In this document: one piece after another, positions 43,366-56,400 of the stretch
Layout of the letters: each line of letters begins with the position of its first letter
Numbering within the stretch: the stretch's first letter is position 1
Source: Polytrichum commune
Taxonomy: Eukaryota; Streptophyta; Polytrichopsida; Polytrichales; Polytrichaceae
Direction of reading: 5' to 3'
Assembly: GCA_950295325.1 (NCBI GenBank)
Contig: OX485805.1
Location: 22,309,501 to 22,373,500, forward strand
Length of the DNA stretch: 64,000 bases
Made by a program: the position numbers and the translations under genes
The notes under the pieces: model-generated
Databases searched by the model: none
The model's input: the letters and a program-made list of their open reading frames with translations, nothing else
What the model was told of the DNA's origin: nothing

Positions 43366-46270
43366 TCATTGCGAGATAAGCTTGACTACCTCATATACAT
43401 CATAACTGAGTGAATGTTTGTTCATCTTCATGAACATGTTGACCTCAATCAAACATGCTCGCAGAGGAAATCGTTTTGGAGCAATGATATCATTTATACC
43501 ATCAAGATCACACTCCAACCTGCCAAATGAAGTCTTGTTAGCGAGAAGCACCAACACAACATCCGAAAAAATGGCATCGACTCCCGCTGAGACTTCATAC
43601 TCCACCACTTACAAGTTTGTTGAGGCTCTACTTCTGTCTTGAGATCCAATGCCCTAAAGATATGGATCTCCACCTTGGCCATCCTCGCCTCTAAGGGCGG
43701 GACAGTGAGGGACCTGCCTCACTGCCCGGCCCCGGCCTCCTGTGTCCCGCCCGACGCTGCTCTGTCACTCCCCCGCCTGCCTCCCGGGCTGCCTCCGGCG
43801 CTGCTCCCAAGAAAACAAATCAAGAAAAATCTATATAGAAATTTTATTCAGTTAAATCAATATAAAATTTGGAAAATAACCCCTCTGCCACATGTCCCGA
43901 CTAAAAGTAGGTCACTGATACAAATATTTATCTCATCTATTTATGACCGATTGAAAATAGGCATATATTTTCATCTATTTACGAGCGGATTCAAAACGGG
44001 GGGTTGGATACACATGGAATTCCACACACTTGGGTATTAGGACTGTCATTCGTTTAGGAGCGATTCACATGGTTGTCATTCGCATGGGTGTGGAATACAT
44101 ACAAATGGAATTGAGCACATTATTATGAGAGCAACTATTTGATCGAATACTAGTGTGTTGGAACCCATTCGTAAGTGTGTTACATTCGTAAGGGCAGGCG
44201 AGGCTTGGCCATAGATTCTGCAGTTAGTTCAAATTGAGTAGCTAGTTGGTCCAGACGCGGATGTGACAAAATGGATGAGATAATCATCAGAGTCTTTGGG
44301 CGCTTGGTTGCAGGTTCAATATCACTAGCTGGCGGGGAAGAACTGCATGTTGCGCCCAATTGTTTCTCCCTAATCGAGCCTTTGGCCACCATCTCCACCG
44401 ATCTTATAATGGAACTCCAAATGTAATCTTTGAGAAGGTTGATGAATGACTTGTGCAAGTGTTGCACTAACCAACCGTCTGGTATGTTGCGGTCCTCGAT
44501 CTCCAATGCTTGCACCATATTGTCAATGAGTTTACCGTTCTAGAAACCCAGGAATAGCATATCTATGGCGTATAAGAATTCAACATTGCCAACAAAGCGC
44601 AAGGAACAATTGAGATACCCTACGGCTTCGTCATCGATCATGTGCGCGCGGTAGAATAGGTTGGAATACTTCAAAGCATTAATGGGATGATATCAGTCAT
44701 AGAACCTCTTACAAAGCGCATGTCGCATGAGTTTTTGAACATGTTGTGTCTTGAAATCAATCAGGGTTGGGATGCACTCCTCTTTCGGGGGGCAGGGGTT
44801 TCCAAAGGGGATGGGAGTGGGATCGCGGATAAGTAATGGAGGCATCAAGTCAAGAAGGGTTACTGACAAATGACACATCATGACGTAAACATCAATAATC
44901 ACGAATGTCTTCATAGACTGCGCTATCGTTTGAATCTCGCAAACATGTACAATCATGGAGTAGATTTAAATAAAAATGTTTATGTATCTGGCGATCTTGC
45001 ATACTCTTTGTTGTTGGTGGAAGGCAGAGATGATTGGAGAGTGCACACTGATAAGTTGCTCGAGAACAATAGCAATAGACGACTACTGATGCTTAGGCGC
45101 ATTCTTTTGCTTGATAAAATTAACCGAATTTGTCATTGGTGGCTATATCGATAGCGTCCTTCAATGCCTCCGACTTATTGATTGTCTCCACCACCAAGTG
45201 GACATTATTGAAGACTTTTCGCACATCCTTGTTCTTGCACTTGGTTGGATCGAGGGAGAAGTGACACAAGTGGGATATATACACCACTCACACATAATGG
45301 TCATGACAACTTGAGCACATCGCTACACATTGGAGCCAAAATCAAAAGTACCGGTCAGCACATGTGCAAAGAGCTCGATATCAAATTCCCGCAGAATGTC
45401 TCTAGCCCAACTAAACAAGTTATTTGATGCTTGATGATTGTTGTACTCCTCGATCGTTGAAACATTTTGATGAATGGCCAAGTTGTAGATATGTGATGAT
45501 GACCACCGAATCTAGCTCAGACGTAACGCAAGGAATTTCAAATTGTTAAACTTGTTATGATAAAGCTCCAGGTTGAAGAACATAAAAGGGTAATGGAATT
45601 GCTACTTGGCAAGATTGATCTTCTCCATTATTCTTCGCTTGATTGTCTCATATAGCTCAACCATGTACTTACAAAGGTTGAAACTAATTATCCCGCCAAG
45701 TCCAACAGGAAGCTATGAGGCAATAAATCTCCAATGTTGTGTCTCAAAAGTGCAGTACAACAACAATTGTTCGGCTACCCATGCAGAGATTTGCAACTGG
45801 AACCACCTGAGCATGTCAGCTTTGAAAGAATTTTGGGAGAGATTGATTTTCTTGGAGAGCTGATGAATTGTCCATTGTTGTGATATCGTCTTGCTACAGA
45901 CAATACAATGTTGAGTCTTCAAATGTTCAATAGTGACACAACATTCGTTGTAGACGCATTTGTGCTAGTGGTGGCAGGATCGTAAGCTGGTCATGGAAAC
46001 AACATGGGCAAAATGTCATAAAGCTACCATTTGTTACGAGGAGCCCATGATTTCTATCATAACTGATTTTGAACTGCTCTCAAACTCCCATCCATAGCAG
46101 ACCAAATATTTGCTTGAACATCAACCTCGTGACTTTTGATAGTATCTTCCTTCTGTACCAGCTCACAGAGATGTATATTGCAGTAATCTCCTCCTTAAGT
46201 AAGCACTTTGAACCAGAGCCATTGGTGCGCACTTAGTTGGTAGGTGCGTACTTTACTCATATTGCTTTCT
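43366..46270 (-). pseudogene. Decayed hAT-type transposase
   Basis: The - strand carries a chain of matching frames in hAT order. N-terminal side (46,270-45,700): fragments such as VDVQANIWSAMDGSLRAVQN. Middle (about 45,400-45,130): FDIELFAHVLTGTFDFGSN followed in another phase by KNKDVRKVFNNV and VVETINKSEALKDAID, like the helical insertion region of plant hAT transposases. Then 44,956-44,693 and 44,518-44,180 (VQHLHKSFINLLKDYIW). The C-terminal piece at 43,608-43,366 (IIAPKRFPLRACLIEVNMF) fits the dimerisation end. A GC-rich stretch at 43,690-43,805 interrupts the last two parts. Many stops and frameshifts make it inactive. Family assignment rests on recalled sequence resemblance. Confidence 0.6.
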
Positions 46271-46748
46271 AGACCCGGTGATTCGATGAATCACAACAAG
46301 AAACAAATGAAACCTAAGGTAACCCGATTGACCGAAGCCCGACGATGTGAAATCATTACAAGATTGCGCAAGCTGAATGTGCCGAGCAAGCAGGCGCCGG
46401 CAAATGACTTTGCATGACATATTCAAACAATAAAATATGAACCCTGATTTTTTTCAAAAAAATTGCACACTTAAGTGGGACGCATACTTAACGCTTGAAC
46501 AGTTCAAACTGTCGGCCCTAAAATCTCACCTCGGATCTTGCCGATATGTTGTGTCTTGATTAAACACAAGCACTATTCTCCCCATTCGCCAATCAATCAA
46601 GCAATATCATCAACTCAATGAAATCACCCTCAGCTTTGAATTCTCGTACAAAGACACTACACAATGTTGAAATCAACCGTAAGCATAATGATAAATTTCA
46701 ACAGACTCAGCTCAATGAGCACAAAAATGACAATGATTCTGCATGCAC

Positions 46749-46953
46749 CTGCTGTCCAAAGGCCGCTGAAGAGGAAATCCGCTGCCGTAACTTTGGATTG
46801 CAGCTTGCAAGGGAACCCGTTCACACGGCGTGTGTTCTTGGAGAAGTCCACCATGCAGAAATCCTGCAAGGGGTCAGGGTCGGCAGCGTGAACCATCAAT
46901 ATTGCACCCTCGTGAATGAAGAGCAGTCATCCCATTGACAGCAAGCTGGCCAT
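46749..46953 (-). pseudogene. Germin-like protein, first exon with premature stop
   Basis: From ATG at 46,953 the - strand reads MASLLSMG, a TGA stop at 46,927-46,929, then [14 protein letters not shown] and the clear germin start [14 protein letters not shown]. It continues with [20 protein letters not shown] and DFLFSGL. The two Cys (DFC and FPC) are the conserved N-terminal disulphide pair of germins, which are secreted cupin-fold proteins. The exon ends at CAG|GTGCAT, phase 1. No cupin-barrel exon (His-bearing metal site) follows on the - strand down to 43 kb; that space is taken by the hAT relic. The stop in the signal peptide and the missing second exon mark it as a pseudogene. It lies beyond the GRP cluster and on the opposite strand. 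Confidence 0.85.
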
Positions 46954-47059
46954 GATCAGGATCTTATTAGGACCATAGCTGCAGACCTTCACACTCTCCA
47001 TTTCTAATCGTTCCACACCGAGGACTACCCCTGCCCCTTGATCGAAGATGCTGAATGAA

Positions 47060-47074
47060 TGTGTGTGTGTGTGT
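47060..47074. repeat. (TG)n microsatellite
   Basis: A short GT run upstream of the germin-like exon. Confidence 0.7.
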
Positions 47075-47429
47075 CGTGAAGAAGTTTCAAGTAGCTTGGA
47101 TGGCTGATGGCAGGAACGAGTTCGATTGGTAAGTGTAAATGCAGAAAACAACCAGATTGCAGGTGAAGCAGATGATTACGAGCAGGGGTCGATAGACCAA
47201 TATTGTGGATCAATCGAGTGTTGGTGCAGGAGGATGACTTGGTCGTGTCATATTAGTTTCCATGTAAACCACTCGCCTACTAGATTCTAGTGAAAATGTA
47301 GATTCAATTTGGTAGAATCTATATTACCACACAATCTAGTGGGTGAGCGGTGTATATGAACACTGACCCTTAATGTACAATGGGATTAAGTTATGTAGTA
47401 GCCAATCAGGTTGCGCTCAACTTTAATTA

Positions 47430-47530
47430 ACTATATATATATATATATACATAACACTATAGTTAACTAGATTTTTTGGTAGACCAAATTTAGAACAACC
47501 ATAGTTAATTTTTTTTTGGCAGGTCAAATC
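47430..47530. repeat. Dispersed repeat with ACTATAGTTAACTAG
   Basis: After a TA microsatellite, ACTATAGTTAACTAGATTTT is shared with about 8,297 and 43,068 (ACTATAGTTAACTAGAATTT). The phrase returns nearby in shortened form (ACCATAGTTAATTTTT; ACTATAATTACAAAAGG). Confidence 0.55.
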
Positions 47531-48600
47531 GAGAACAACTATAATTACAAAAGGCAACTAGTTAACTAATAATTGAATAACTTGGTTAGTTGTCGAAGGT
47601 TTGGAAGATTTATGAAGGATAAATATAAGAGCGGTGCTTGTAACCATTAGGATGACCGCATAAATAATGGTGGTTAGGATAGTGAACTGAGGGTTTCTTA
47701 GGCCACAAATCCTAGTACCTACTTAGAAAGTGTAAAGGTGGGTGAGTAGTACAAGGGAGTGGTGAAGTTTTGTGGTGTAAAACCTTGCTAATGAATGTAA
47801 TAGTGTTGTTCCTTGGAATATTAGTATTTAGATTTGAAGGGATTCCTAACTTGTTTGTGATTGTAGTAAGGCTTCTCAAAGCAATTAGTTCCAAGAAATC
47901 TTGGAGAGACAAGACTTATGTATGTCTCAAATTCATTTTTCCTAATAACAAGAAGTATCTACCACATTAGTGTTAGAGTTAAGAGGACTAAGTTGATTCA
48001 TCTAATTTGGTCAACCCTCAATATCACTATTGGCTAGGGACCCACCATCTATAGTATAGTGCAGTAATCTTGTGGTTGTTGAATCTAAAAGTAAAGTAAG
48101 GCATTCCTTAGGTTCATTGCATTTTGTGTGAATTTTCCATGCAACAAAGATTTTATCATTTTTGCCAAAATACCACATTTATACATTACTAGTGGATGTA
48201 TCTCCAAATATTTTGCCAACCTCACTACTCAAAAATTACCTCTCATTGCTCATTACTCACATGCTAGCACTCCCCATTTCCAAAGAATCAATTCAACATT
48301 TGTTTGTCAAATACGAGATATACGGTAAACAAATATAGCATTCTGTAATTCCAAATAGTAAGTGACATTAGATACAATATTCAGTGCAGTTGTTAATAAT
48401 TGAAGACAAAGGCCACTCTCTTTAGAACATGTGTCTTTATGATGTTTGCTCTTTGATCCTCAACAAACCACATAGCAATCATATCTATGGCTCCATTGAA
48501 GAAAATGAGCCACTTAAGATCGATGTATCTTAGGGTTAGTAAGTAACTAACCCTACTCCTAACCCTCATCCATCCCATCCCATCCCATCCGCAAATTCAA
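47531..48600. other. Intergenic, no gene seen
   Basis: No supportable gene. A short CATCC run lies at about 48,563-48,590. Confidence 0.5.
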
Positions 48601-49680
48601 CGTGGCAGCTTGCACAACCTAATGATGCCACCTCTCCACCTTCTGCCATTGTGGCAACGTTTTGTGTTGCAAAATTTTATTCTCTGCTTGTTGTGTGAGT
48701 TGTTGCTTATTTGCGCTCAATTGTTGCTTGATGTTGTTGTTGTTAGAGTGCTAGATAGAGGGATTGGGTTGTTGGGTGAGGGCTTAAGCTTTATATTTAA
48801 GCGCATTGTGACGCTTTGTGTACTACATTGTGCACCACATTGTGTAGTTGTTTGCTAATTGTTGTTTTCTTGATTACTTTCCTATTTGCATTTGGTTAGT
48901 TGCATATGGTTGCATGCATTTGGTGTCTTATTGTTGTCTTCTTCTTCTTCTTCTTGCCTTCTTCTCGTTTTATCTACTTTCATCCTTTGTGGCTTACTTC
49001 CATTGTTGCTTGCTGCATTATTATTTTTCCCAATTTCTTCCTTGATGACTTTTTAAAAAAAAATCTCACTTCCATGCAAACTACTTGAGGGCCTTTTTGT
49101 TTTGTTTTTATTTTAAATAAAATTAGCAATTTCTTGCTTGAAGCCAGAGTGCTTGAAGTTTTTTTTCCATTTTTTTGTTTGTTGCTGCTCTTCCTAATTT
49201 CTTGCTTGATGATTGGTTTTTTAATCATCCCACTTTTATGCTTGACGTTACCTACTTGTTGTTTTAGTATTTTGGTATTTTTTTATCCGCAATTTCTTGC
49301 ATGGAGCTCAAGTGTTTGTAGTTTTTCCCACTTGCTTGTTTGCTTGCTTGCTTCTTCTTTTCATCAACTACTTGTTTTCAAGTTATTTTTTTCCACTAGC
49401 TTCATTCCTTCCACCTTGCTTGCATGATGATCTTGTCTATTCCAATTGCATGTTTATTGTCTATTTCCTAGTAGATTTCTATTCCATTTCCTTGTTTGCT
49501 ACTTGGTTGCATGTTCTTGTACCATTTTGCACTTGCTTTGGGTATATGTTTCACAATTGTATGAATAATATCTTTCCATTCATTGAGTTTGTTGCATGTA
49601 TTGAGCTCAATCCATTGAGTTTAGTTGAATTGTGTTTAATTTATTGAGTTCAATTGCAATGAAATGTTGTCAAAATCCAA
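48601..49680. repeat. Pyrimidine-rich low-complexity region
   Basis: T/C-rich on the + strand with a CTT microsatellite at about 48,940. The phrase CAATTTCTTGCTTGAAG recurs with variation at about 49,029, 49,128, 49,193 and 49,290. Open frames here are Phe/Leu/Cys-rich by composition, not genes. Confidence 0.6.
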
Positions 49681-49699
49681 TTTCATTCTAGCTTGAATT

Positions 49700-50250
49700 G
49701 TTCCTAGTGCGAAAACTGAAACCAAGGGTTGCAAAGTTTGCCGAAACTGTGAAGGTATGCATAATACAACCCATAGCTCCGTTTTTTGCAAAAACCTTCA
49801 AAAACTCTCAACGTTATGGACGCACTTCCATAATTTGCTTTTTAAAAGAATAAATAAGGTTACGGGCGCACATCCATAACCTCCTTTTAAAAAGTATAAT
49901 CAAGGTTATGGACGCGCGTTTACAACCTTTTTTTTCAAAGCATAAACCTATAATTTTATAACATAATCCCTAAGGTCACAAAGGTCACAAAGGTACATTA
50001 TAACCTGATACCCTCTATAAGTAATCAAAAGTTTATAGACACGTGCTCGTGAACTTGAAAATCACTGATTCCATACATTGGTGATAACCTTGCAAAGTTT
50101 AAGTATAAGAATTGGGTTATTGCTTCAAGAAACATATCCCCATAATGGCTACTAGTCCACAAAGGTTACGGGCTGACGTCAGTGAAATATGTGGATCACA
50201 CTTAAGGCATTTGGAATCATAGAGTTTATAGACAGGTGTATGTAAACTCT
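49700..50250. repeat. Short palindromic motifs GGTTAYGGRCGC, likely subterminal repeats of a transposon
   Basis: GTTATGGACGCAC, GGTTACGGGCGCACATCC, GGTTATGGACGCGCG, GGTTACGGGCTGACG and weaker GTTTATAGACA forms follow each other at 30-80-bp spacing, several paired with an inverted CCATAACC. Clustered short motifs of this kind are typical of the subterminal regions of CACTA and related elements. The outer ends were not found. Confidence 0.45.
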
Positions 50251-50459
50251 AGACATCTAAATGTTTAGATTGTATGTCACAAATCTCATAAACCCAAGTT
50301 CCTAAATACAAACTTGTAAACTACAAAATTTACAGTACCAAAAGTGACACTATTTTGTGAATTTTGTGTTACAATAACAAATAGAGTGTTACGGATAGAC
50401 ACACCATACAAATGTTTTCCAAGCTATTATCAAAGTCTTACCCAAATATCATCAAGGAT

Positions 50460-51780
50460 GTCAACCCCAATGACCGATATTAGCCCAAACAAGATATGGT
50501 GGAGAACTACACTACCATAGTAGTGAAGGATGAGGATGGATTATTTGTGTTGCAATTTGCTTATCAACTTAGAGTACCAATAGACATAGCGGAGAGTTGG
50601 GTAAAGTTGACATCATGAACAATGGAGCTAAATGGTCCCCCTTCGGGTTGCTCCATCGCTCATGATTGCAACAAAATTATTGCTAAAACATAGATGCTTG
50701 GAAAAGCCCCCTCAAACAAAATCTCCGGTATTGAAAGTCATTCATCATCTACAACGAGAACACCAACACAATGACCTATATTTCTGGATTCATGAATCAA
50801 GGGGAAAAAAATCAAGCACTTTGAGGCATCCTAGGCAGCAAACCTAGTGGCAACAAGATCCATAGAGGTTCATCAACAATGCCCCCAAAAGAAGAGAGGG
50901 AATGCAACTATGAAGAATCCACAGTAGAATGGTGAGTGTTCTTTGTATTCAAATTGAATTGAATCATTTGGGTTGAGTTACTTGGGAATAAGTTTCTTAC
51001 GGATGTACATCCATAAATATTGCAATACATGGACATTGTTGCATCCAATTCTTGACATTGTTTGCATTTGTCCTCGTCATTTGCAAATGTTTTGCAATGC
51101 CACTATGACCAAATTCTCAAGCATTGACATGAAGATGACGGGACAAATGAAATTGATAACCTCCACTAAACATACATGGGCCATGTGGTGTTGTGTCTTT
51201 GACTTCCACAATAACAGGGACATCGTCAATCCAGAGGTAGAGGTGATGTACAAAAACAACCCCAAGGCCAAGGTGCCTCCAATCCTCTTGGAGTTCTTTA
51301 GGCCTTTCCAGGATATCACAAAATTGGAGCTATACCAAGCAACACAACATATCTTGCTCTAGACGCCCAAGAGGACATTTTCCTACCCAAAGTTCTTCCT
51401 CAAGCAACCTAGGCATGTGAAACCCTTCACTTACCACATCCTATAGTTGTGTGAGCATAGAAAACATAAGACCATGGTTGTCAGGGAGATCAATAAGTTT
51501 GTCCCTGATAAACAACTGATCAATGTTGATGGGGATATAATCTAAGAAAATTGGAGGGCCTTCAAACTTGAAAGCAACATCAATGGGGCCTCAATGAGAG
51601 CCCTTGTAAAAGAGGCCACCCCAATCTTAGCGCAAAGGGCTAGGAAGAATGAGAAAAAGGCCGTCTTGGATGAGAGAGATAATGTTATGTACGTTTTTTT
51701 TCTTGACATGAAGAAGAACACCTAATTCAAGGGTGCAATGAGGTTTTGCATGGTGGATCCAAAAACCATGGTTTGTGGTC
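50460..51780 (+). pseudogene. Decayed transposon-derived protein, + strand
   Basis: The + strand frame at 50,973-51,362 (129 codons, for example PPILLEFFRPFQDITKLELY) continues after a stop with KFFLKQPRHVKPFTYHIL and then REINKFVPDKQLINVDGDII and ANMRALVKEATPIL-like stretches, so a longer protein once ran to about 51,780. Upstream, 50,500-50,620 reads GLFVLQFAYQLRVPIDIAES. At least four stops interrupt it. It lies between palindromic subterminal-type repeats and CGGAAA-rich DNA, which suggests a DNA transposon, but no transposase catalytic motif was recognised. Confidence 0.45.
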
Positions 51781-51949
51781 CCTATAACAACCACGTCTCG
51801 TAGCACGGTGGTGACGTATTCATTAAATTAACCTGATAAACGCGTAAAACGTCACAGCCGCGCCAAGTTCGTTCCCACGAAGAACCTGCGGTCGTTCACA
51901 ACACAGAGGGAGGAAATCTTTCACTAACACACACACAAGACACACCAGA

Positions 51950-53300
51950 AACTAAGATAACACAAATCGGATTAAGAAATCCGGGATATTACGGAAATTA
52001 TAGCACGGAAATTTCCGCCTTCCCGGTAGTGGACCGAGGTAGGGAACACAACACAAAGTATGGACAAGATCCCACCCTAGAATAGTAACAACAATAGACT
52101 CAGCATCCCGAATCCATAGTATAACAACTATATACACTCCATTCTAAGATTCCTTATTACGGGTCATGACTTCCGGGATAAGGTTTCCGCGATAGAGGTA
52201 GCGGATCTGACATGTATTTCCACTATCCGCTAGATTTTTGACCGTGTCACAAGGACAATAATTCTAGTATTTTAGGCTAGAATGGTCAGAGAGACTTGGT
52301 AGTTGTTCATCAGGATCTCGCCCTTTGGGTTGGTTTCTCCAGGTTGTCTCCCTATCTCCACTTCCTCCTCCTCCTAACTACTACTCCCTTAGACTGGTGT
52401 TATGATGGGGGCAGTCCTCCCTCGGGAAGGTGTCCCACTCAGGTATCCGACACGTGCCACCCCCTTTGACGGGGGTAAAGGTGGAGGAAGTTTTGGGTCT
52501 ATAAAACCAGCCTGATCCGCTTTCCGTGATGGCATAGTTTCCACTATACCACATGCGGAAACCGAATCCTCCCTCGAGAAAGGTGAAAACACAACATCTG
52601 TGCTCCTATCCTCACAATGGGTAGCTTGTGCTGTTCCACCGGTCATACAGGATAGGACCCAGGGTATGATGTTTTCCGTGACGGCGGGGCTAACATAGGG
52701 ATGGGGCTACCACGCCTACCATCTGCAGTGGGAACCAAGCGCGAATCGCGGCAGGTGCATGAGTGTTCTAGACCAGTCTGTTACTGCTGATCGGTATGAT
52801 CCACCTCCAGGTCACGGCAAGCAGAAGGCGTAAACCAGAACTCTCCCCCTACTATTGGACAGGTCTATCCACTATTGCTCATTGTCAGTCCCTAGTTGGA
52901 CGGAGTAAGTGGGGAAGAACCTACCGTGTGCGCGGAACTCCCCTTGCCCAACAATCCCACGGTGGGATTCTTTCCCCTTGCTCATCCAATCATTTCCGCC
53001 TTTCCGTGCTTAAGATTCCTCCGCCCATCACCTGCTCACATAGGGGCGTTTTAACTACACGCACCTCGGGGTATTACTGACCCCCTATCCTATCACGGAA
53101 TACTAACCTAACTAACCTACACAGTGATAGGGAATGGCAGAGAACTCGGAAACCTTAAGTACGGAAAGGAGGGACCACTTGTATTACACATGGACTTAAG
53201 ACTCAACTCAAACCGAAGGTGGAGTAAAGCATAAGGTCTGAATTGAACAAAAGAACACTTGCATTACAAAATGATAAGGAAAACACTGAAGTGCTCCCTC
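51950..53300. repeat. CGGAAA/TTTCCG-rich region, likely transposon subterminal repeats
   Basis: At least ten copies of CGGAAA or its complement occur in about 1.2 kb, against less than one expected by chance, for example CACGGAAATTTCCGCC at 52,001 and ATTTCCGCCTTTCCGTGC at 52,991. A CACTACCGGGAAGGCGG sequence on the - strand at 52,030 could be a CACTA-type end. No gene is seen in this stretch. Confidence 0.45.
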
Positions 53301-53482
53301 TTAAACCAAACTAACACCCACATGCCATGGTTTTCATGCTGGAAATCGCGGGCCACGTGGCAGTCCTGACAATCCACCTAATCGAGAGGTCAGAACCTAA
53401 ACAAAGAAAATGACAAAACACACAACTCGGGGCCAACTAACTACTTGCCCAAAACAACCCAAAATGGAATCCTAACTAAAAT

Positions 53483-56400
53483 CTACTCCCAATCCTTCCG
53501 CTTCTTCAACTTGGTTTCCTTCTTATTCTGCTTCCGCTCCTCGCGGCGGTCTACTTTTTTCGTTGCCAAAGATGGAGCACGTGGTGGTGGCACTGACACC
53601 TCGTGTCCATCGGGCCCGGAAATCACTCCCACGTGGTTCACCGTCTCCGCAACGTCCGGCGCCAGTGGTATGGACAGTTGGCTGTCCGGCGGAAATCCCG
53701 GAGCAAATAGTGCAAGCGGCGGCGGATCCCGGGCAACCATCTGGAAGGCCATGGCAGGGCTCGGTGGTGTTACCTCAGCCACGTACCTACCATCTAGGGT
53801 TTCCTCCCCAACCGTGGAGGAAACTGGGGTGGCAATGGGAACCACCACCTCAGTGGCGGAAACCGACAGGGCCGTGAGCGCCGTGATGTCTTCCACTTGG
53901 TCCACATTTTTTCCATGTTGGTTTCCACCTCCTACCGCGATACCCTGAATTTCCACCATATCATGAGGGGTCAAGTCGGAGTAGCTCGATGAGGTCTCTC
54001 CTTCTTCCGATGACTCTACCGTGGAGGGAAACAACTCCGTGCAGCGAGCAATGAGGGCCTTCATTGCTTTCAAAGCTGCGTCCATCTTACTTCCTTGATC
54101 CATGATGAAGGTAATCATCTTCGACCCGGAAACGTTGTCGTGATGTGGACCGACTTCTAGTTAGAACTTAGGCATTTTATATGTTATTGTTATTTTCAAA
54201 TTGATATTTATATGATGATGTAAGTTAGTTGTTTAAATCGAAAACCGGTCTTAAGTTCAAGACTGGATGATTCGGTAGATGAATGTGGTAGGTAGGATTT
54301 GGGAAAGATAGGATTTAGCGGCGGACCGTTACCTAACTACCTAAGGGTTCTAGAAGGCCTAACCTTTTAGTTTCCTATTTGTTAGCGGGATAAGGTCTCT
54401 AGAAGCCTTAAATCCAAATTTTCCTATTGGCTTACCGGATTAGCCTTTAATCCAAACATTTCCTATTTCTAGCAAGATAAAGGTTCTAGAAATTCTTACC
54501 CCAATGGTTTTCTATTGGCTAAAAGGGGCAAGGAAGAAGAGTATTTAAGGGGTGTTAGAAGTGTGTTAAGGGGGGAACGTTAGCATTTCGAATTAGTACT
54601 TGTGTAGAGTTCAAGAAGCTTTGAGCATTTTTTAGAAGAAAAAATGCTTAGGAAGCTCATCTATACAAGAGGGTGAAGGAGTGAGAATTTTAGAATGACT
54701 AGGTTGTACTAAGTATACTATTTGTATTATTTCATTCATTATTAAGCGAGCAGAAATTTGGAATGAAGGATTTGTAAATTGTGGATGATTTAAGTGTTCG
54801 ATTGTTATGAAAATTAGAGAAAATATTCTTTATGAGATATAGAAGTTGAGGTAAAAATTTGGGAGCTTCAGTCTTTGGGGAGAAAAAGTTGTAAAATGTT
54901 GAAGTGAAGGATGTCTAGGAATAAAGGCAACTAAGATAACAAGGTTTGAAAATATGGATTTTTTTGAATATTATAGTTCTGGCTACAAAAATTTGACACT
55001 ACCTTCTGATCTTATCTATTTATTACGTGTCAAAATTTGAGATTTATTGGACTTAATGGTTAGAGTTTTATTAGAGTTTTAGTGACCAGATGTTATACCA
55101 CAGCATTCATGCTAGGAAGATAGTGTTAGAAAAACATGCATAACTTTTTAGTATGAGCTCCGTTAGTGTTGAAATTTGGTGTGGATACTTTTAGTAAGGT
55201 ATTTAATAAGTGTACAAAGTTTCACTTCAAGAAAGTGAGTTAGGTGAGAATTATACTATTCTGAAGTTTATTATGACAACATTGAGAAGAATTTACAACA
55301 AGGGTGTAGGAGAAGGGAAAGGTACTTTAAATTTTTAAACACTACCATAAAAAAAAGCCCCGTGCTTATTTGATAGTGCATATTTTTTTTGACAACGTGG
55401 CCCGCATTCTTCAATTCCGCGTCGAACATCTTGGCCTTCCCAAGGATATTCACCATGTCACTCACCTTTTGCACCGTGAGGGTGGTATCCTTCACCTGCT
55501 TCAGGAGCGCCTCTCGCTCCACCTTCAACTTCCACATTGGCTCTGTGGTCTTCCGATTTTCTATAGTAAGGTGGTCCACCTTACGCTCCAGCTCCCGCAA
55601 CCGGCGCGGATCTTGGATGGTTTATTGTATTGCGGCAACCAAATTCTCCCGCGGAGGGTTGCCCACAAGTTCCCGCACCTGTTGCATGTGCAACTCATAC
55701 GCCGCAATCCGGGACCGTACACCCTCTAGGTCGCGGATAATAGAATCCACCGGATTGTCATCCAAGGTGAAGGTAGAGGTTCCACCTCCTCCAGGCTTGG
55801 TGGCAGACCTGATCCGCGTCGCACGATTCCCCAACATCAGTTTCTTCTTCTTGGACACGGGCCACTCTTCGTTGCTGAAGTCCGCCACATCTTCCTCCTT
55901 CGAATACTCCTGGCCCATCTCTGGCTCTGAGTCGGTGGTCTGGAGCTCCCGCATGATCTGATGCCCTGTCCATTGGGTTTCCTCTTCGTCCGTAAGCAAG
56001 TTTTCGTACGCATAAAGGTGGAAGAGAAAATGACCAATATAGGAAGATTGTCCGCGCTTGGTGTTGGTTGCCAACCGGTGCACCAACTCCCCAATGATAC
56101 TTCCCCAATCCACCACCTTCTTCTCGGAGTATGCAAGAAGCAAGGTAGTGGCTAAGGTGAGAGTGATGTTATAGGGCTTCTCCGGGCTCAAAATGGGTAC
56201 CAAAAAAGCTAACATCCTTTTTTTTTCTCGTCCTTACAATTTTTTCACAAAGTAGCCATATTTGGGGTCCAATTTTTTAGAGAATTTATCCCTGGTGCAA
56301 TCCTCTTTCTTAGTGGCCATACCCTCCCCTCCCTGCTTGAACCCGTTAACCCTACTCCACAATTCCGCATTCCACCTATCCGGTCGGCCCCGGATGGTGG

